DNA from: Streptomyces sp. NBC_00271
Lineage (GTDB): Bacteria > Actinomycetota > Actinomycetes > Streptomycetales > Streptomycetaceae
Reading direction: 5' to 3'
Assembly (NCBI RefSeq): GCF_036178845.1
Contig: NZ_CP108070.1
Coordinates: forward strand, 10,292,001-10,356,000
Length of the DNA: 64,000 bases
Positions within the stretch are counted from its first letter, which is position 1; each line of letters begins with the position of its first letter. Shown here one piece after another: positions 1-9,142 of this stretch. The notes under the pieces were generated by a model, which was given only the letters and a program-made list of their open reading frames with translations, was not told the DNA's origin and did not search any database. Made by a program: the position numbers and the translations under genes.

Positions 1-1120
<1,120 letters not shown>

Positions 1121-1124
<4 letters not shown>

Positions 1125-1591
1125 GACGACACCTCCTGTCCGGAGGCGGCGAGGACCGCGCGCACGATGTTCTGGTAGCCGGTGCAGCGGCAGAGGTTGC
1201 CCTCCAGTGCCTCGCGTACCTCCTGCGGGCCCGGGGCCGGGTTCTCGCGCAGCAGATCGCGGGCCGCCATGATCATCCCGGGGGTGCAGTAGCCGCACTG
1301 GAGCGCGTGCCGCTCGTGGAACGCCTTCTGGAGCGCATGCCACTCACCGTCGTGCGCCAGCCCCTGGATGGTGGTCACTTCGCTTCCGTCCGCCTGGACG
1401 GCGAGGACCGAGCAGCTCTTGACGGTCTCCCCGTCCAGGTCGACCGTGCAGGCCCCGCAGTTCGACGTGTCGCAGCCGATCGGGGTGCCGGTCAGACCCA
1501 GGTGGTCGCGCAGATAGTGGACCAGGAGAAGGCGGGGTTCGACCTCGTCCTCGTACGTGGTGCCGTCCACCTTTACCGAAATGCGGGTCAT
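1121..1591 (-). CDS. 2Fe-2S small subunit of molybdenum hydroxylase (CoxS-like)
   Basis: A 156-residue electron-transfer subunit with two [2Fe-2S] clusters. The plant-ferredoxin cluster is bound by C40, C45, C48 and C60; the C-terminal helical cluster by C99, C102, C134 and C136 in the typical CGYCTPG and LCRCTGYQ motifs. Length is normal for the family. GGGAGG lies just before the ATG at 1591. It is first in the operon and is translationally coupled to the large subunit. The FAD (CoxM-type) subunit is not upstream, so it is either downstream of the large subunit or absent. Confidence 0.95.
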
Positions 1592-1774
1592 GTGCCCTCC
1601 CGGAGAGCCAGGTGAGGGGTATCAACCATTTTACGTGGTGTGCGTCACTCTAGGGCCGGGCGGGGAGGGCGGCGAGTGCTGCGGCGGGGATTTGTTGAGC
1701 GTTAATCCGTTGCTGCCGGGCGAGGTCGCCTGCTGCACTGAGAGGGAGGCGTCCACCAAGATCAGGGAGCAGCG

Positions 1775-1885
1775 ATGCGCACACCGTTCATGTCCACCCA
1801 GGAAGGAATCACTCCCACTCCAAAGGACATGACACCCGGTGCATATGCTCAACCTGGGAATCCTGGCGCACGTAGACGCCGGTAA
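1775..1885 (+). CDS. Candidate 36-residue leader ORF overlapping the start of the ribosomal protection gene
   Basis: ATG at 1775 follows a good Shine-Dalgarno (GGGAG at about 1765). The frame runs 36 codons to TAA at 1883 and overlaps the first 47 nt of the resistance gene in another frame. The product starts MRTPFMSTQEG and ends in four arginines. Ribosomal protection genes such as tet(M) are known to have leader peptides that couple ribosome stalling to expression. That this frame does the same is inference from position and ribosome site only. Confidence 0.35.
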   Translation: MRTPFMSTQEGITPTPKDMTPGAYAQPGNPGARRRR

Positions 1886-3824
1886 GACAAGCCTGACCGA
1901 GCGGCTGCTGCACTCGGTCGGAGTCATCGACGAGATCGGCAGCGTCGACGACGGGAACACCCAGACCGATTCCCTCGCGCTGGAGCGGCAGCGCGGCATC
2001 ACGATCAAGTCCGCCGTGGTCTCCTTCGCGGTCGACGACGTGACCGTCAATCTGATCGACACCCCGGGACACCCGGACTTCATCGCCGAGGTGGAGCGCG
2101 TGCTGAGCGTGCTCGACGGCGCCGTGCTGGTGATCTCCGCCGTGGAGGGCGTGCAGGCCCAGACCCGTGTGCTCATGCGGACGCTTCGGCGGCTGCGCAT
2201 CCCCACGCTCGTCTTCGTCAACAAGATCGACCGCGGCGGGGCATGCTGCGAGCGCGTGCTCGACGCCGTCGCGGCGCGGCTCACCCCGGCGATCGTCCCC
2301 ATGGGCGAGGCCCGGGAGCAGGGCACGCGGGACGCCCGCTTCGGCCTGTTCGACGAGGCCCGGCTCGGCGCGCCGTTGCTCGACCTGCTCTCCGAGCACG
2401 ACGACGCGCTGCTCGCCGCGTATGTCGAGGGCCGGGTGTCGTACGACCTGATCCGCGCCGCTCTGGTGCGGCAGACCGGGCAGGCCCTGGTGCATCCGGT
2501 GTTCTTCGGCTCGGCCGTGACGGGCGCGGGGGTCGACGAACTGATCGCGGGGATCAGGGAGTTGCTGCCGCGCGCCGAGGCCGACGTCGACGGCCCGGTC
2601 TCGGGCAGCGTCTTCAAGGTCGAACGCGGGCCCGCCGGGGAGAAGATCGCGTACGCCCGGATGTTCTCCGGGACGCTGCGGACGCGCGACCGGCTGCCTC
2701 TGGGTGACGGTGAGGAGGGCAGGGTCACCGCGATCAGTGTCTTCGACCAGGGTGCGGCGGTGCGCGAGCAGTCCGTGGCGGCGGGGCGGATCGGCAAGCT
2801 CTGGGGCCTCGCGGACGTCCGTATCGGCGACACCATCGGCGTACCGCGGAAGTCGTCGGCCGGCGAGCACCACTTCTCGCCCCCGACTCTCGAAACCGTC
2901 GTCGAACCCTGCCGTCCCGCCGACAAGGGCGCACTGCACGGTGCCCTCACCCAATTGGCCGAGCAGGACCCACTGATCGATCTGCGCCAGGACGAGACGC
3001 GCAAGGAGATCTCCGTCTCGCTCTACGGAGAGGTGCAGAAAGAGGTCATCCAGGCGACTCTGGCCGATGAGTTCGGCATCGACGTCCTGTTCCGCGAGAC
3101 GACACCCCTGTGCATCGAGCGGCCCCTCGGCAGCGGTGCGGCGGTCGAGTTCATCAAGAAGGGCCCCAACCCCTTTCTCGCGACCGTCGGCCTGCGCGTC
3201 GATCCGGCCCCGGTCGGCTCCGGGGTGGAGTTCCGGCTGGAGGTCGAGCTCGGAGCGATGCCGTACGCGTTCTTCAAGGCGGTCGAGGACACCGTGAAGG
3301 AGACGCTCGCGCAGGGAATCCACGGCTGGCAGGTTGCGGACTGCACGGTCACCATGACCCACTCCGGCTATTGGCCCCGGCAGAGCCACGCCCACCAGGG
3401 CTTCGACAAGAGCATGTCCAGCACGGGCGCCGACTTCCGGGGTCTGACCCCCCTGGTGGTCATGGACGCGCTGCGGGCGGCGGGCACCCAGGTGTACGAG
3501 CCGATGCACCGCTTCACGCTGGAGGCCCCGGCGGACACGCTGGGCGCGGTGCTGCCGGTGCTCGCGAAACAGGGAGCCGTCGCGGGGGCCACCGAGCTGC
3601 GGGGCGCTTCGTGCGTGCTGGAGGGCCGGATCCCGGTCGCCCGGGTCCATGGGCTGGAGCGGCAGCTCCCGGGGCTGACCCGCGGCGAGGGCGAGTTGGA
3701 ATGCGCCTTCGACCACTACGCACCGGTCCTGCGGGGCACGGTCCCCGACCGCCCGCGCACCGACCTCAACCCGTTGGACCGGAAGGAGTACCTGCTGAAC
3801 GTGACGCGGCGGGTCGGCGCCTGA
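1839..3824 (+). CDS. otrA: Otr(A)/Tet(M)-type tetracycline resistance ribosomal protection GTPase
   Basis: An EF-G-like GTPase that removes tetracycline from the ribosomal A site in this family. 661 residues, normal for Otr(A)/Tet(M). It has the G1 motif AHVDAGKT (10-17), RGITI switch I, DTPGH (74-78) and NKID (128-131), followed by EF-G-like domains II-V. The C-terminal NPLDRKEYLLNVTRR tail resembles Otr(A). GTG at 1839 is chosen because AAAGGA lies about 11 nt upstream; ATG at 1845 is possible. It stands alone, with no biosynthetic or efflux neighbours, so it is more likely intrinsic resistance or a ribosome-rescue-like housekeeping copy than cluster self-resistance. A leader ORF overlaps its start. 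Confidence 0.92.
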   Translation: MHMLNLGILAHVDAGKTSLTERLLHSVGVIDEIGSVDDGNTQTDSLALERQRGITIKSAVVSFAVDDVTVNLIDTPGHPDFIAEVERVLSVLDGAVLVISAVEGVQAQTRVLMRTLRRLRIPTLVFVNKIDRGGACCERVLDAVAARLTPAIVPMGEAREQGTRDARFGLFDEARLGAPLLDLLSEHDDALLAAYVEGRVSYDLIRAALVRQTGQALVHPVFFGSAVTGAGVDELIAGIRELLPRAEADVDGPVSGSVFKVERGPAGEKIAYARMFSGTLRTRDRLPLGDGEEGRVTAISVFDQGAAVREQSVAAGRIGKLWGLADVRIGDTIGVPRKSSAGEHHFSPPTLETVVEPCRPADKGALHGALTQLAEQDPLIDLRQDETRKEISVSLYGEVQKEVIQATLADEFGIDVLFRETTPLCIERPLGSGAAVEFIKKGPNPFLATVGLRVDPAPVGSGVEFRLEVELGAMPYAFFKAVEDTVKETLAQGIHGWQVADCTVTMTHSGYWPRQSHAHQGFDKSMSSTGADFRGLTPLVVMDALRAAGTQVYEPMHRFTLEAPADTLGAVLPVLAKQGAVAGATELRGASCVLEGRIPVARVHGLERQLPGLTRGEGELECAFDHYAPVLRGTVPDRPRTDLNPLDRKEYLLNVTRRVGA

Positions 3825-3904
3825 GCCCGCACACGGCGACACGTCTCCCCAAAAGATCTCCAGAAGATCCTGAGAACATGAAACTTACTCTGGAGTCAGA
3901 AGTA

Positions 3905-3934
3905 TTGACGCTCCCTTGCGCACCCGCGAATGTT
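3905..3934 (+). promoter_or_regulatory. Candidate sigma-70-type promoter giving a leaderless GH5 transcript
   Basis: TTGACG (3905-3910), an 18-nt spacer and AATGTT (3929-3934). The expected start point, 7 nt further on, is the A of the ATG at 3941, which has no ribosome site. The -10 match is weak; the leaderless reading is inference. Confidence 0.45.
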
Positions 3935-3940
3935 GTGGAC

Positions 3941-5809
3941 ATGTCGAAGTTACGTGCGCGTCTGCTCGGCGTCCTCGTGCTCCTCACCGGCTTCCTCTCG
4001 GCGGTGGGCGCCCAGCCCGCCGCCGCGGACGGACTCCCCGACTCCCTGTGGTTCGACGCGCCTGCGGCGGCCACTCTCACGGTCGACAAGGGCCGCTTCC
4101 TCGACGGACTCGGCCGCGAGGTCGTCCTGCGCGGCTACAACGTCTCCGGCGAGACGAAACTCGAAGAGAACAGCGGTCTGCCCTTCGCCTCGGTCGCCGA
4201 CGCCAAGAAGTCCGCGACGGCCCTGCGGGCCCTCGGCGGCGGCAACTCCGTGCGCTTCCTGCTCTCCTGGGCCCACGCCGAACCCGTACGCGGCCAGGTC
4301 GACTCCGCCTACCTCGCCGCCGTCACCGACCAGATACGCGCCTTCCTCGACGCCGGAATCCGCGTGTATCCCGACTTCCACCAGGACCTCTACTCCCGCT
4401 ACCTCTTCAACTCGGGCAGCTGGTACACCGGCGACGGAGCCCCCAAGTGGGCCGTGGACGCCGGGAACTACCCGAGCGAGTCCTGCGGGATCTGCATCTT
4501 CTGGGGTCAGAACATCACCCAGAACGGGGCCGTGAAGCAGGCACAGTACGACTTCTGGCACAACGCGTACGGCGTTCAGGACGCCTTCCTCGCCACGGCC
4601 CAGGCCACCATGGCCTACGTCAGACAGCACCTCACCACGGCCCAGTTCGCGGGCCTCGTCGGCTTCGACCCCTTCAACGAGCCGTACGCGGGTACCTACG
4701 ACTCCGGGCAGACCAGCCGCACCTGGGAACGGGACCTGCTCTGGCCGTTCTATGTGAAGTTCCGGGCCCGGATGGACGCGGCCGGCTGGCAGGACAAGCC
4801 CGCCTTCGTCGAAGCCAACCTCTTCTGGAACTCCAACATCGACTCCCAGAAGCAGGAGGGCGGCCTACTCGACGCGGGCACCCTCGGCCCGCGCTATGTC
4901 TTCAACACCCACTTCTACGACCAGAAGGCCATCTCGGGCATCCTCATGTGGGGCAATGCCGCGGACGGCCAGTACGCCACCGACTTCGGGACGGTCCGCG
5001 ACCGCGCATCGAGCGCGGGGACGACGGCGATCGTCAGCGAGTTCGGCCATCCGCTGTCGGGAACGGTCTCCGGCAAGGCCCCCACGGTCGACAAGGCGAT
5101 GTACCAGGCCCTCGACTCCCGTCTGCCGGGCGCCACTTGGTGGACCAAACCGGCGTCCTCCGGCCCGGTCCTGTCCGGCAACCAGTGGCAGTGGGACATC
5201 TACAACGGCCGCCATCACGAGCTGATGAACGGCAACGCGAGCAAGGTCCTCACCTCCGGCGACGCCTGGAACGACGAGGACCTCTCGGCCGTACGCCTCG
5301 ACGACTCCGGTACGGCCGTCCTGCGTCAGGACGCCCGCCTGCTCGACCGGCTCTATCCGAGCGCCACCTCGGGCAGCACGGTCGCCTTCACCTACGAGGA
5401 CCGCTCCCGGGACGGCTCCACCACCCTGACCTGGAACCCGGTTCCGTCGTCCCTCCCGCACGTCTCCCAACTGGTGGGATCGGGTCAGTACGGGCTGCTC
5501 CTGTGGCGCTCGGGCGGCGGCAGCGCTCCCACCGAACTCCATCTCCCGGCGTCCTTCCCGACCGCGTCCACGACGGTGGTCTCCGACCTCGGGGCGACGA
5601 TCTCCCCGCCCGCCTACACCACGACCACCCCGATCGCCGTGGCCCCCGAACCGGGCGGCACCGGCAGTCGCCGACTGCTGCTCACCGCACCGGACTCGGG
5701 GACCCTGCACTACGCGCTGGTCACGAACGGGGCGAGCGCCCCGTCCGCCGATCTGCTGAGCGCGGCCCGTTCCGAACTGAGCTCATGGGCCGCGTCGACG
5801 GTCAACTAG
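3941..5809 (+). CDS. Secreted GH5 endoglycoceramidase-like glycoside hydrolase
   Basis: A 622-residue secreted protein with a signal peptide (about residues 1-30, basic start, hydrophobic core, PAAAD cleavage area). The TIM barrel shows endoglycoceramidase hallmarks: DFHQDLYS on strand 3, catalytic acid in FDPFNEPYAG and nucleophile Glu in IVSEFGHPLSG. A C-terminal beta-sandwich-like part follows, from about residue 480. The family cleaves glycans from glycosphingolipids or related glycolipids; the true substrate is unknown. ATG 3941 has no ribosome site and probably starts a leaderless mRNA. Its 3' end overlaps the convergent beta-propeller gene by 8 nt. Confidence 0.85.
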   Translation: MSKLRARLLGVLVLLTGFLSAVGAQPAAADGLPDSLWFDAPAAATLTVDKGRFLDGLGREVVLRGYNVSGETKLEENSGLPFASVADAKKSATALRALGGGNSVRFLLSWAHAEPVRGQVDSAYLAAVTDQIRAFLDAGIRVYPDFHQDLYSRYLFNSGSWYTGDGAPKWAVDAGNYPSESCGICIFWGQNITQNGAVKQAQYDFWHNAYGVQDAFLATAQATMAYVRQHLTTAQFAGLVGFDPFNEPYAGTYDSGQTSRTWERDLLWPFYVKFRARMDAAGWQDKPAFVEANLFWNSNIDSQKQEGGLLDAGTLGPRYVFNTHFYDQKAISGILMWGNAADGQYATDFGTVRDRASSAGTTAIVSEFGHPLSGTVSGKAPTVDKAMYQALDSRLPGATWWTKPASSGPVLSGNQWQWDIYNGRHHELMNGNASKVLTSGDAWNDEDLSAVRLDDSGTAVLRQDARLLDRLYPSATSGSTVAFTYEDRSRDGSTTLTWNPVPSSLPHVSQLVGSGQYGLLLWRSGGGSAPTELHLPASFPTASTTVVSDLGATISPPAYTTTTPIAVAPEPGGTGSRRLLLTAPDSGTLHYALVTNGASAPSADLLSAARSELSSWAASTVN

Positions 5810-7070
5810 TCGAAGGGCCGGTCCAGTTCGCCTCCACATGGCCGAGGCGAACACGCTGGGGGTGGTCGCCGACCGGCACCGACACCGTCTTCTGCCCTGT
5901 GGCGAAGTCGATGGCGGTGACCTGGTCGGCGCCGCTCTCGGAGACGATGCAGTCCTTGCCGTCACCGCTGACGGTCGCCCAGTACGGCTTCGAAGCGGTG
6001 ACGAGCGGGCCCTCCTGGAGGGTGGCCCGGTCGACGACGGTCGCATAGTCGTCCATCGTTCCGGCGACGCAGAGTTTCGTGCCGGACGGGTTCATCGAAA
6101 TACCGTGGTGGCGCGAGTCGTTGACCCAGGTGGTGCGGTCGGTGCTGGTCGCGGGGTTCATCGGCAGGGTCTTCACCCGGGTGATCCGGTCGGAGGCCAC
6201 GTCGTACTCCAGGAAGCCGTTGAAGAACGACACCTGGAAGTACAGCTTGGACTCGTCGGGGCTGAACACGGCGGGCCGGACCGCGTCGGAGTAGTTCGTG
6301 AGACCGATCGCGTCCAGGCGCTGCCGCATGTCGATCACCTTGACCTGCTTGTAGGTGGTCGCGTCGACGACGGTGATGTGCCGGTCGCCCTTCGTCCAGT
6401 CCAGCCAAGGGTCGTCGAGTGTGGTGTTCACATCGCCGATGGCCATGTTCCAGATGTACTTGCCGTCCCGCGTGAAGATGTTCTCGTGCGGCTTGTCGCC
6501 GGTGGCGAAGGAGCCCAGCTGCTTGCCCGTGTCGATGTCCAGCACGTGCACGGTGTTCGCGGTCGACGCGGAGACCGCGACGCGGGTGCCGTCGGGGGAG
6601 ACGGCCATGTGGTCGGACCGGTAACCGGCCACGGGGAAACGCCAGTTGATGTTCCCGGTCGCCAGGTCGATCGAGACGACATCGGCGAAGCTCGGACGGG
6701 AGACGACCACCGACCTGCCGTCGGGCGTGGAGTACATGTCGTCGACGAACTGGTCGTGGCCCTCGCCGACACCGTTGCGGATGGCCTGGAAGTAGATCCA
6801 CTTGATCGGATCGGCGTTGATCTCCGCCATCCGCGCGTCCTTGTCCGGGACGACGTTGATCCGGCCGACCTTCGCGAAGTCACCGGTGGACTTGATGACG
6901 TTCGCGGTGCCGTCCCAGTTGTTGCCCACGAACATCACTTCGCGCAGGTCGGCCGCGGCGGTCTGCGCGGCGGTCCTGTCGGAGGCCGCGGTCGCCGTAC
7001 CGCCGAGGGTGAAGGTGAGGGCGACGGCGGCGGCGAGCGTACAGAGGTGTCTGGGTCTGAGGGCAGACAT
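5802..7070 (-). CDS. Secreted YVTN/YncE-type beta-propeller protein
   Basis: 422 residues with a signal peptide (about 1-30, ending TATAA). The body has repeated beta-propeller blades of the YVTN/Nitrous-oxide-reductase-N type, seen as recurring VSPDGTRVAV, MNPSGTKLCV and VSGDGKDCIV motifs with intervening VxVxDxxTG strands. Such propellers are usually binding or surface proteins; no catalytic residue can be named. ATG 7070 follows AAGGGA at a good distance. It is divergent from a TetR gene across a 172-nt region with three inverted repeats, so it is a likely target of that regulator. Confidence 0.8.
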   Translation of the reverse strand: MSALRPRHLCTLAAAVALTFTLGGTATAASDRTAAQTAAADLREVMFVGNNWDGTANVIKSTGDFAKVGRINVVPDKDARMAEINADPIKWIYFQAIRNGVGEGHDQFVDDMYSTPDGRSVVVSRPSFADVVSIDLATGNINWRFPVAGYRSDHMAVSPDGTRVAVSASTANTVHVLDIDTGKQLGSFATGDKPHENIFTRDGKYIWNMAIGDVNTTLDDPWLDWTKGDRHITVVDATTYKQVKVIDMRQRLDAIGLTNYSDAVRPAVFSPDESKLYFQVSFFNGFLEYDVASDRITRVKTLPMNPATSTDRTTWVNDSRHHGISMNPSGTKLCVAGTMDDYATVVDRATLQEGPLVTASKPYWATVSGDGKDCIVSESGADQVTAIDFATGQKTVSVPVGDHPQRVRLGHVEANWTGPSTS

Positions 7071-7113
7071 GGTGGGTCCCTTGTCTAGGCGGGGGGTGCG
7101 GGTACCGAGAAGT

Positions 7114-7133
7114 CTGAACACGACTGAGTTCAG
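7114..7133. promoter_or_regulatory. Inverted repeat CTGAAC-N8-GTTCAG, candidate operator
   Basis: A perfect 6-bp inverted repeat between the divergent propeller and TetR genes, 44 nt from the propeller start codon. Confidence 0.45.
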
Positions 7134-7139
7134 AGTGGA

Positions 7140-7155
7140 CTTACTGGAAAGTAAG
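7140..7155. promoter_or_regulatory. Inverted repeat CTTACT-N4-AGTAAG, TetR-type operator candidate
   Basis: A perfect 6-bp inverted repeat with a 4-nt spacer, AT-rich for this genome. The TTACT-N4-AGTAA layout is typical of TetR operators. Confidence 0.55.
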
Positions 7156-7204
7156 GAAGGGGCGGCGCTCTCCACAAGGGTTCGTGCACGACAAAATCAT
7201 CGGA

Positions 7205-7223
7205 GGGACGAACGGTTCGTCCC
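7205..7223. promoter_or_regulatory. Inverted repeat GGGACGAAC-G-GTTCGTCCC, TetR autoregulation candidate
   Basis: A perfect 9-bp inverted repeat with one central base, 20 nt before the TetR GTG start and next to its ribosome site, so well placed for autorepression. Confidence 0.55.
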
Positions 7224-7242
7224 TGCGGCGAGGGGGGAACGC

Positions 7243-7896
7243 GTGGCGGGCAGGATCAAACAGCCGACCGGCCGTTACGGAGGCAGGACCGCCGCGGAAC
7301 GGCAGGCCGAGCGACGCTCGCGCTTTCTGGCCGCCGCGCTCCAACTCTTCGGTGACAGCCCGGGGTTCAGATCCACGACCATCGCGGCGCTGAGCGAGGC
7401 GGCGGGACTGTCGACGCGTCAGTTCTACGAGGAGTTCCGCACCCTCGAGGACGTGCTGGCCGCCCTCCACCTCCAGGTCAACGACTGGGCCGAGCAGGCT
7501 GCTCTGGCCGCCCTCGCCGACGCCCAGGACCTGCCGCTCGTCGAGCGCGCCACCGCGATCTTCCGCGCCTACGCCGCGAACGTGACGGCGGACCCGCGCC
7601 GCACCCGCATCACCTTCGTCGAGATCATCGGCGTCAGTCCGCGCCTGGAGGAGCAGCGGCTCGCCCGCCGGGCACGCTGGGTCGACTTCATCTGCGCCGA
7701 GGCGACCGCGGCCGCCGACCGCGGCGAGGCGGTGCCCCGCGACTACCGGATCGCCGCCACCGCCTTCATCGGCAGCGTCAACGGCCTCCTGCACGACTGG
7801 CGCGCAGGATGGGTGGCGGCCACGCTCGACGAGGTGGTCGAGGAACTGGTCCGTCAGCTGCTGGGGATCCTGCGACCGGTGGGGTGGAACCCGTAG
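7243..7896 (+). CDS. TetR-family transcriptional regulator
   Basis: 217 residues. The N-terminal helix-turn-helix (about 20-65) reads TTIAALSEAAGLSTRQFYEEF, the usual TetR recognition region with FYEEF in place of FYxHF. The all-helical C-terminal domain is ligand-binding and unassigned. The GTG at 7243 is chosen because AGGGGGG lies just upstream. It is divergent from the YVTN propeller with palindromes between them, so it probably controls both genes. A long hairpin downstream is its likely terminator. Confidence 0.88.
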   Translation: MAGRIKQPTGRYGGRTAAERQAERRSRFLAAALQLFGDSPGFRSTTIAALSEAAGLSTRQFYEEFRTLEDVLAALHLQVNDWAEQAALAALADAQDLPLVERATAIFRAYAANVTADPRRTRITFVEIIGVSPRLEEQRLARRARWVDFICAEATAAADRGEAVPRDYRIAATAFIGSVNGLLHDWRAGWVAATLDEVVEELVRQLLGILRPVGWNP

Positions 7897-7970
7897 GGGA
7901 AGTCGATGCCGCGACCTCACCGTGAGTGCCGTGTCGTGTCTTGTCGTGCCCGGCCGCCGGTCGAGGTGTC

Positions 7971-8016
7971 CTCGAACCCGGTGGTGGATCCCTGGGGATC
8001 CGCCACCGGGTTCGGG
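7971..8016. terminator. Long hairpin downstream of the TetR gene
   Basis: A stem of about 22 bp (7971-7992 with 7995-8016) with two G-T wobbles and a minimal loop. There is no U-tract, as is common for Streptomyces terminators. The stem is longer than most. Confidence 0.6.
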
Positions 8017-8359
8017 ACCCGCGCGCCGCTCCCCGTCCCCACGGGTTCGGCGCAGTGGGGCCGCCTCCGCGCGAGGAGGCCCCTGCCGGCAGCCCACGAC
8101 CGGGGGAAGCCGTGGGCTGGCGCGGCCCGAGGGCCCAGAGGCGGAGAGGTGAACACGGTCGCTCCCTGGGCACCGCCCATCCTGTCCGACCGGGACCCGC
8201 CGCGTCGTCGTGCGCGCGCCGAACATCGCGCTACTCGGAATGCAGGAGATGAGCTCAGCCATGTCCTCCGGAGGTAGGACGGACTGCGGGGGCGGGACCC
8301 CCGCACGGTCGTCGGCCCGGGGCGGGGCCTGCTCGGGGGTCCGATGGCATGATGAGGGC
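8017..8359. other. 343 nt without a supported gene; one hairpin
   Basis: No frame here shows convincing protein features. A perfect 8-bp stem TGCGGGGG-N5-CCCCCGCA lies at 8285-8305, about 55 nt before the HAD gene, and could be an attenuator. In-frame ATGs at 8249 and 8261 behind AGGAG could extend the HAD protein N-terminally by 33-37 residues. Confidence 0.5.
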
Positions 8360-9040
8360 GTGATCGGTGAACCTGCTCGGCCCGGAGCCAAGAAGTATGT
8401 CCTGTTCGACGTCGATGGCACGTTGATCGATGCGGTGGACAACCAGCGCCGGGTTTGGGGGGTGTGGGCGGAGCGATACGGACTCGACCCCGATGAGGTC
8501 CACCAAGTGGCCTTGCGGACAAGGCCGATGGAGACCTTCGCGCAGGTCCTTCCGGACCGTGACCCGCAGGAGTGCCTGGCCGCACTGCATGAACTCGAGG
8601 ACGAGGACGTCCGGTCCGGCGTGTACGCGGCCTTCGACGGTGCGTCCGAGCTGCTGGACGCTCTGTCGCCGGAGGCCTGGGCGCTGGTGACGTCGAACTA
8701 TGAGCACCGGGTGCGCGGCCGCTTCGCCCGCACCGGCCTGCCGGTCCCGAGGATCATCGTGGACGCCGCCTCCGTCGAGGAAGGCAAGCCCTCGCCCGCC
8801 CCTTATCTCCTGGCCGCCGAGCGGCTCGGTGCCCAGCCGCAGGACTGTCTGGTCATCGAGGACGCACCCTCCGGCGTGCAGTCCGGACTGCGTGCCGGGA
8901 TGACGGTGTGGGGGGTCAACGCACCCGCCGCGGTGGACGGGGTGCACCGTCACTTCGGGAGCCTGCGCGCAGCGGTCCGCGACATCCTCGCCGTCACATC
9001 CCGGTCCCCGGCCGCGACCACACCATCGCCGAATCGATGA
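8360..9040 (+). CDS. HAD-superfamily (subfamily IA) phosphohydrolase
   Basis: 226 residues. Motif I is FDVDGTLID (nucleophile and acid Asp), motif II has the Ser/Thr in LVTSN, motif III is the Lys in EEGKPSPAPY and motif IV is VIEDAPSGVQSG. This matches beta-phosphoglucomutase/phosphoglycolate or sugar-phosphate phosphatases of HAD-IA; the substrate cannot be read from sequence. GTG 8360 gives the best family fit but has only a weak GAGGG close by; starts at 8249/8261 would add a Gly-rich extension. Confidence 0.85.
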   Translation: MIGEPARPGAKKYVLFDVDGTLIDAVDNQRRVWGVWAERYGLDPDEVHQVALRTRPMETFAQVLPDRDPQECLAALHELEDEDVRSGVYAAFDGASELLDALSPEAWALVTSNYEHRVRGRFARTGLPVPRIIVDAASVEEGKPSPAPYLLAAERLGAQPQDCLVIEDAPSGVQSGLRAGMTVWGVNAPAAVDGVHRHFGSLRAAVRDILAVTSRSPAATTPSPNR

Positions 9041-9100
9041 AGGACCAGCGCAAACACCGTGGCTGAAAGCCGCTCTGGTTGCCCTTCAGCCGGAGTGATC

Positions 9101-9117
9101 GAATCGGTACTCGATTC
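9101..9117. promoter_or_regulatory. Inverted repeat GAATCG-N5-CGATTC upstream of the isoprenoid synthase-like gene
   Basis: A perfect 6-bp inverted repeat in an AT-richer stretch, 26 nt before the preferred GTG. A second 7-bp repeat (GGCTGAA/TTCAGCC) lies at about 9061-9091. Operator role is inferred from position. Confidence 0.4.
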
Positions 9118-9142
9118 AATTTCGGTGGTGAGGGGTCTCCTC

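Noticed and set aside
1839..3824. The ribosomal protection gene as self-resistance of an antibiotic cluster
   Set aside because: No polyketide or other biosynthetic genes lie within the window around it.
7906..8277. A 123-codon plus-strand frame before the HAD gene
   Set aside because: It crosses a long hairpin, is Pro/Arg/Ala-rich, lacks a ribosome site and has no domain.
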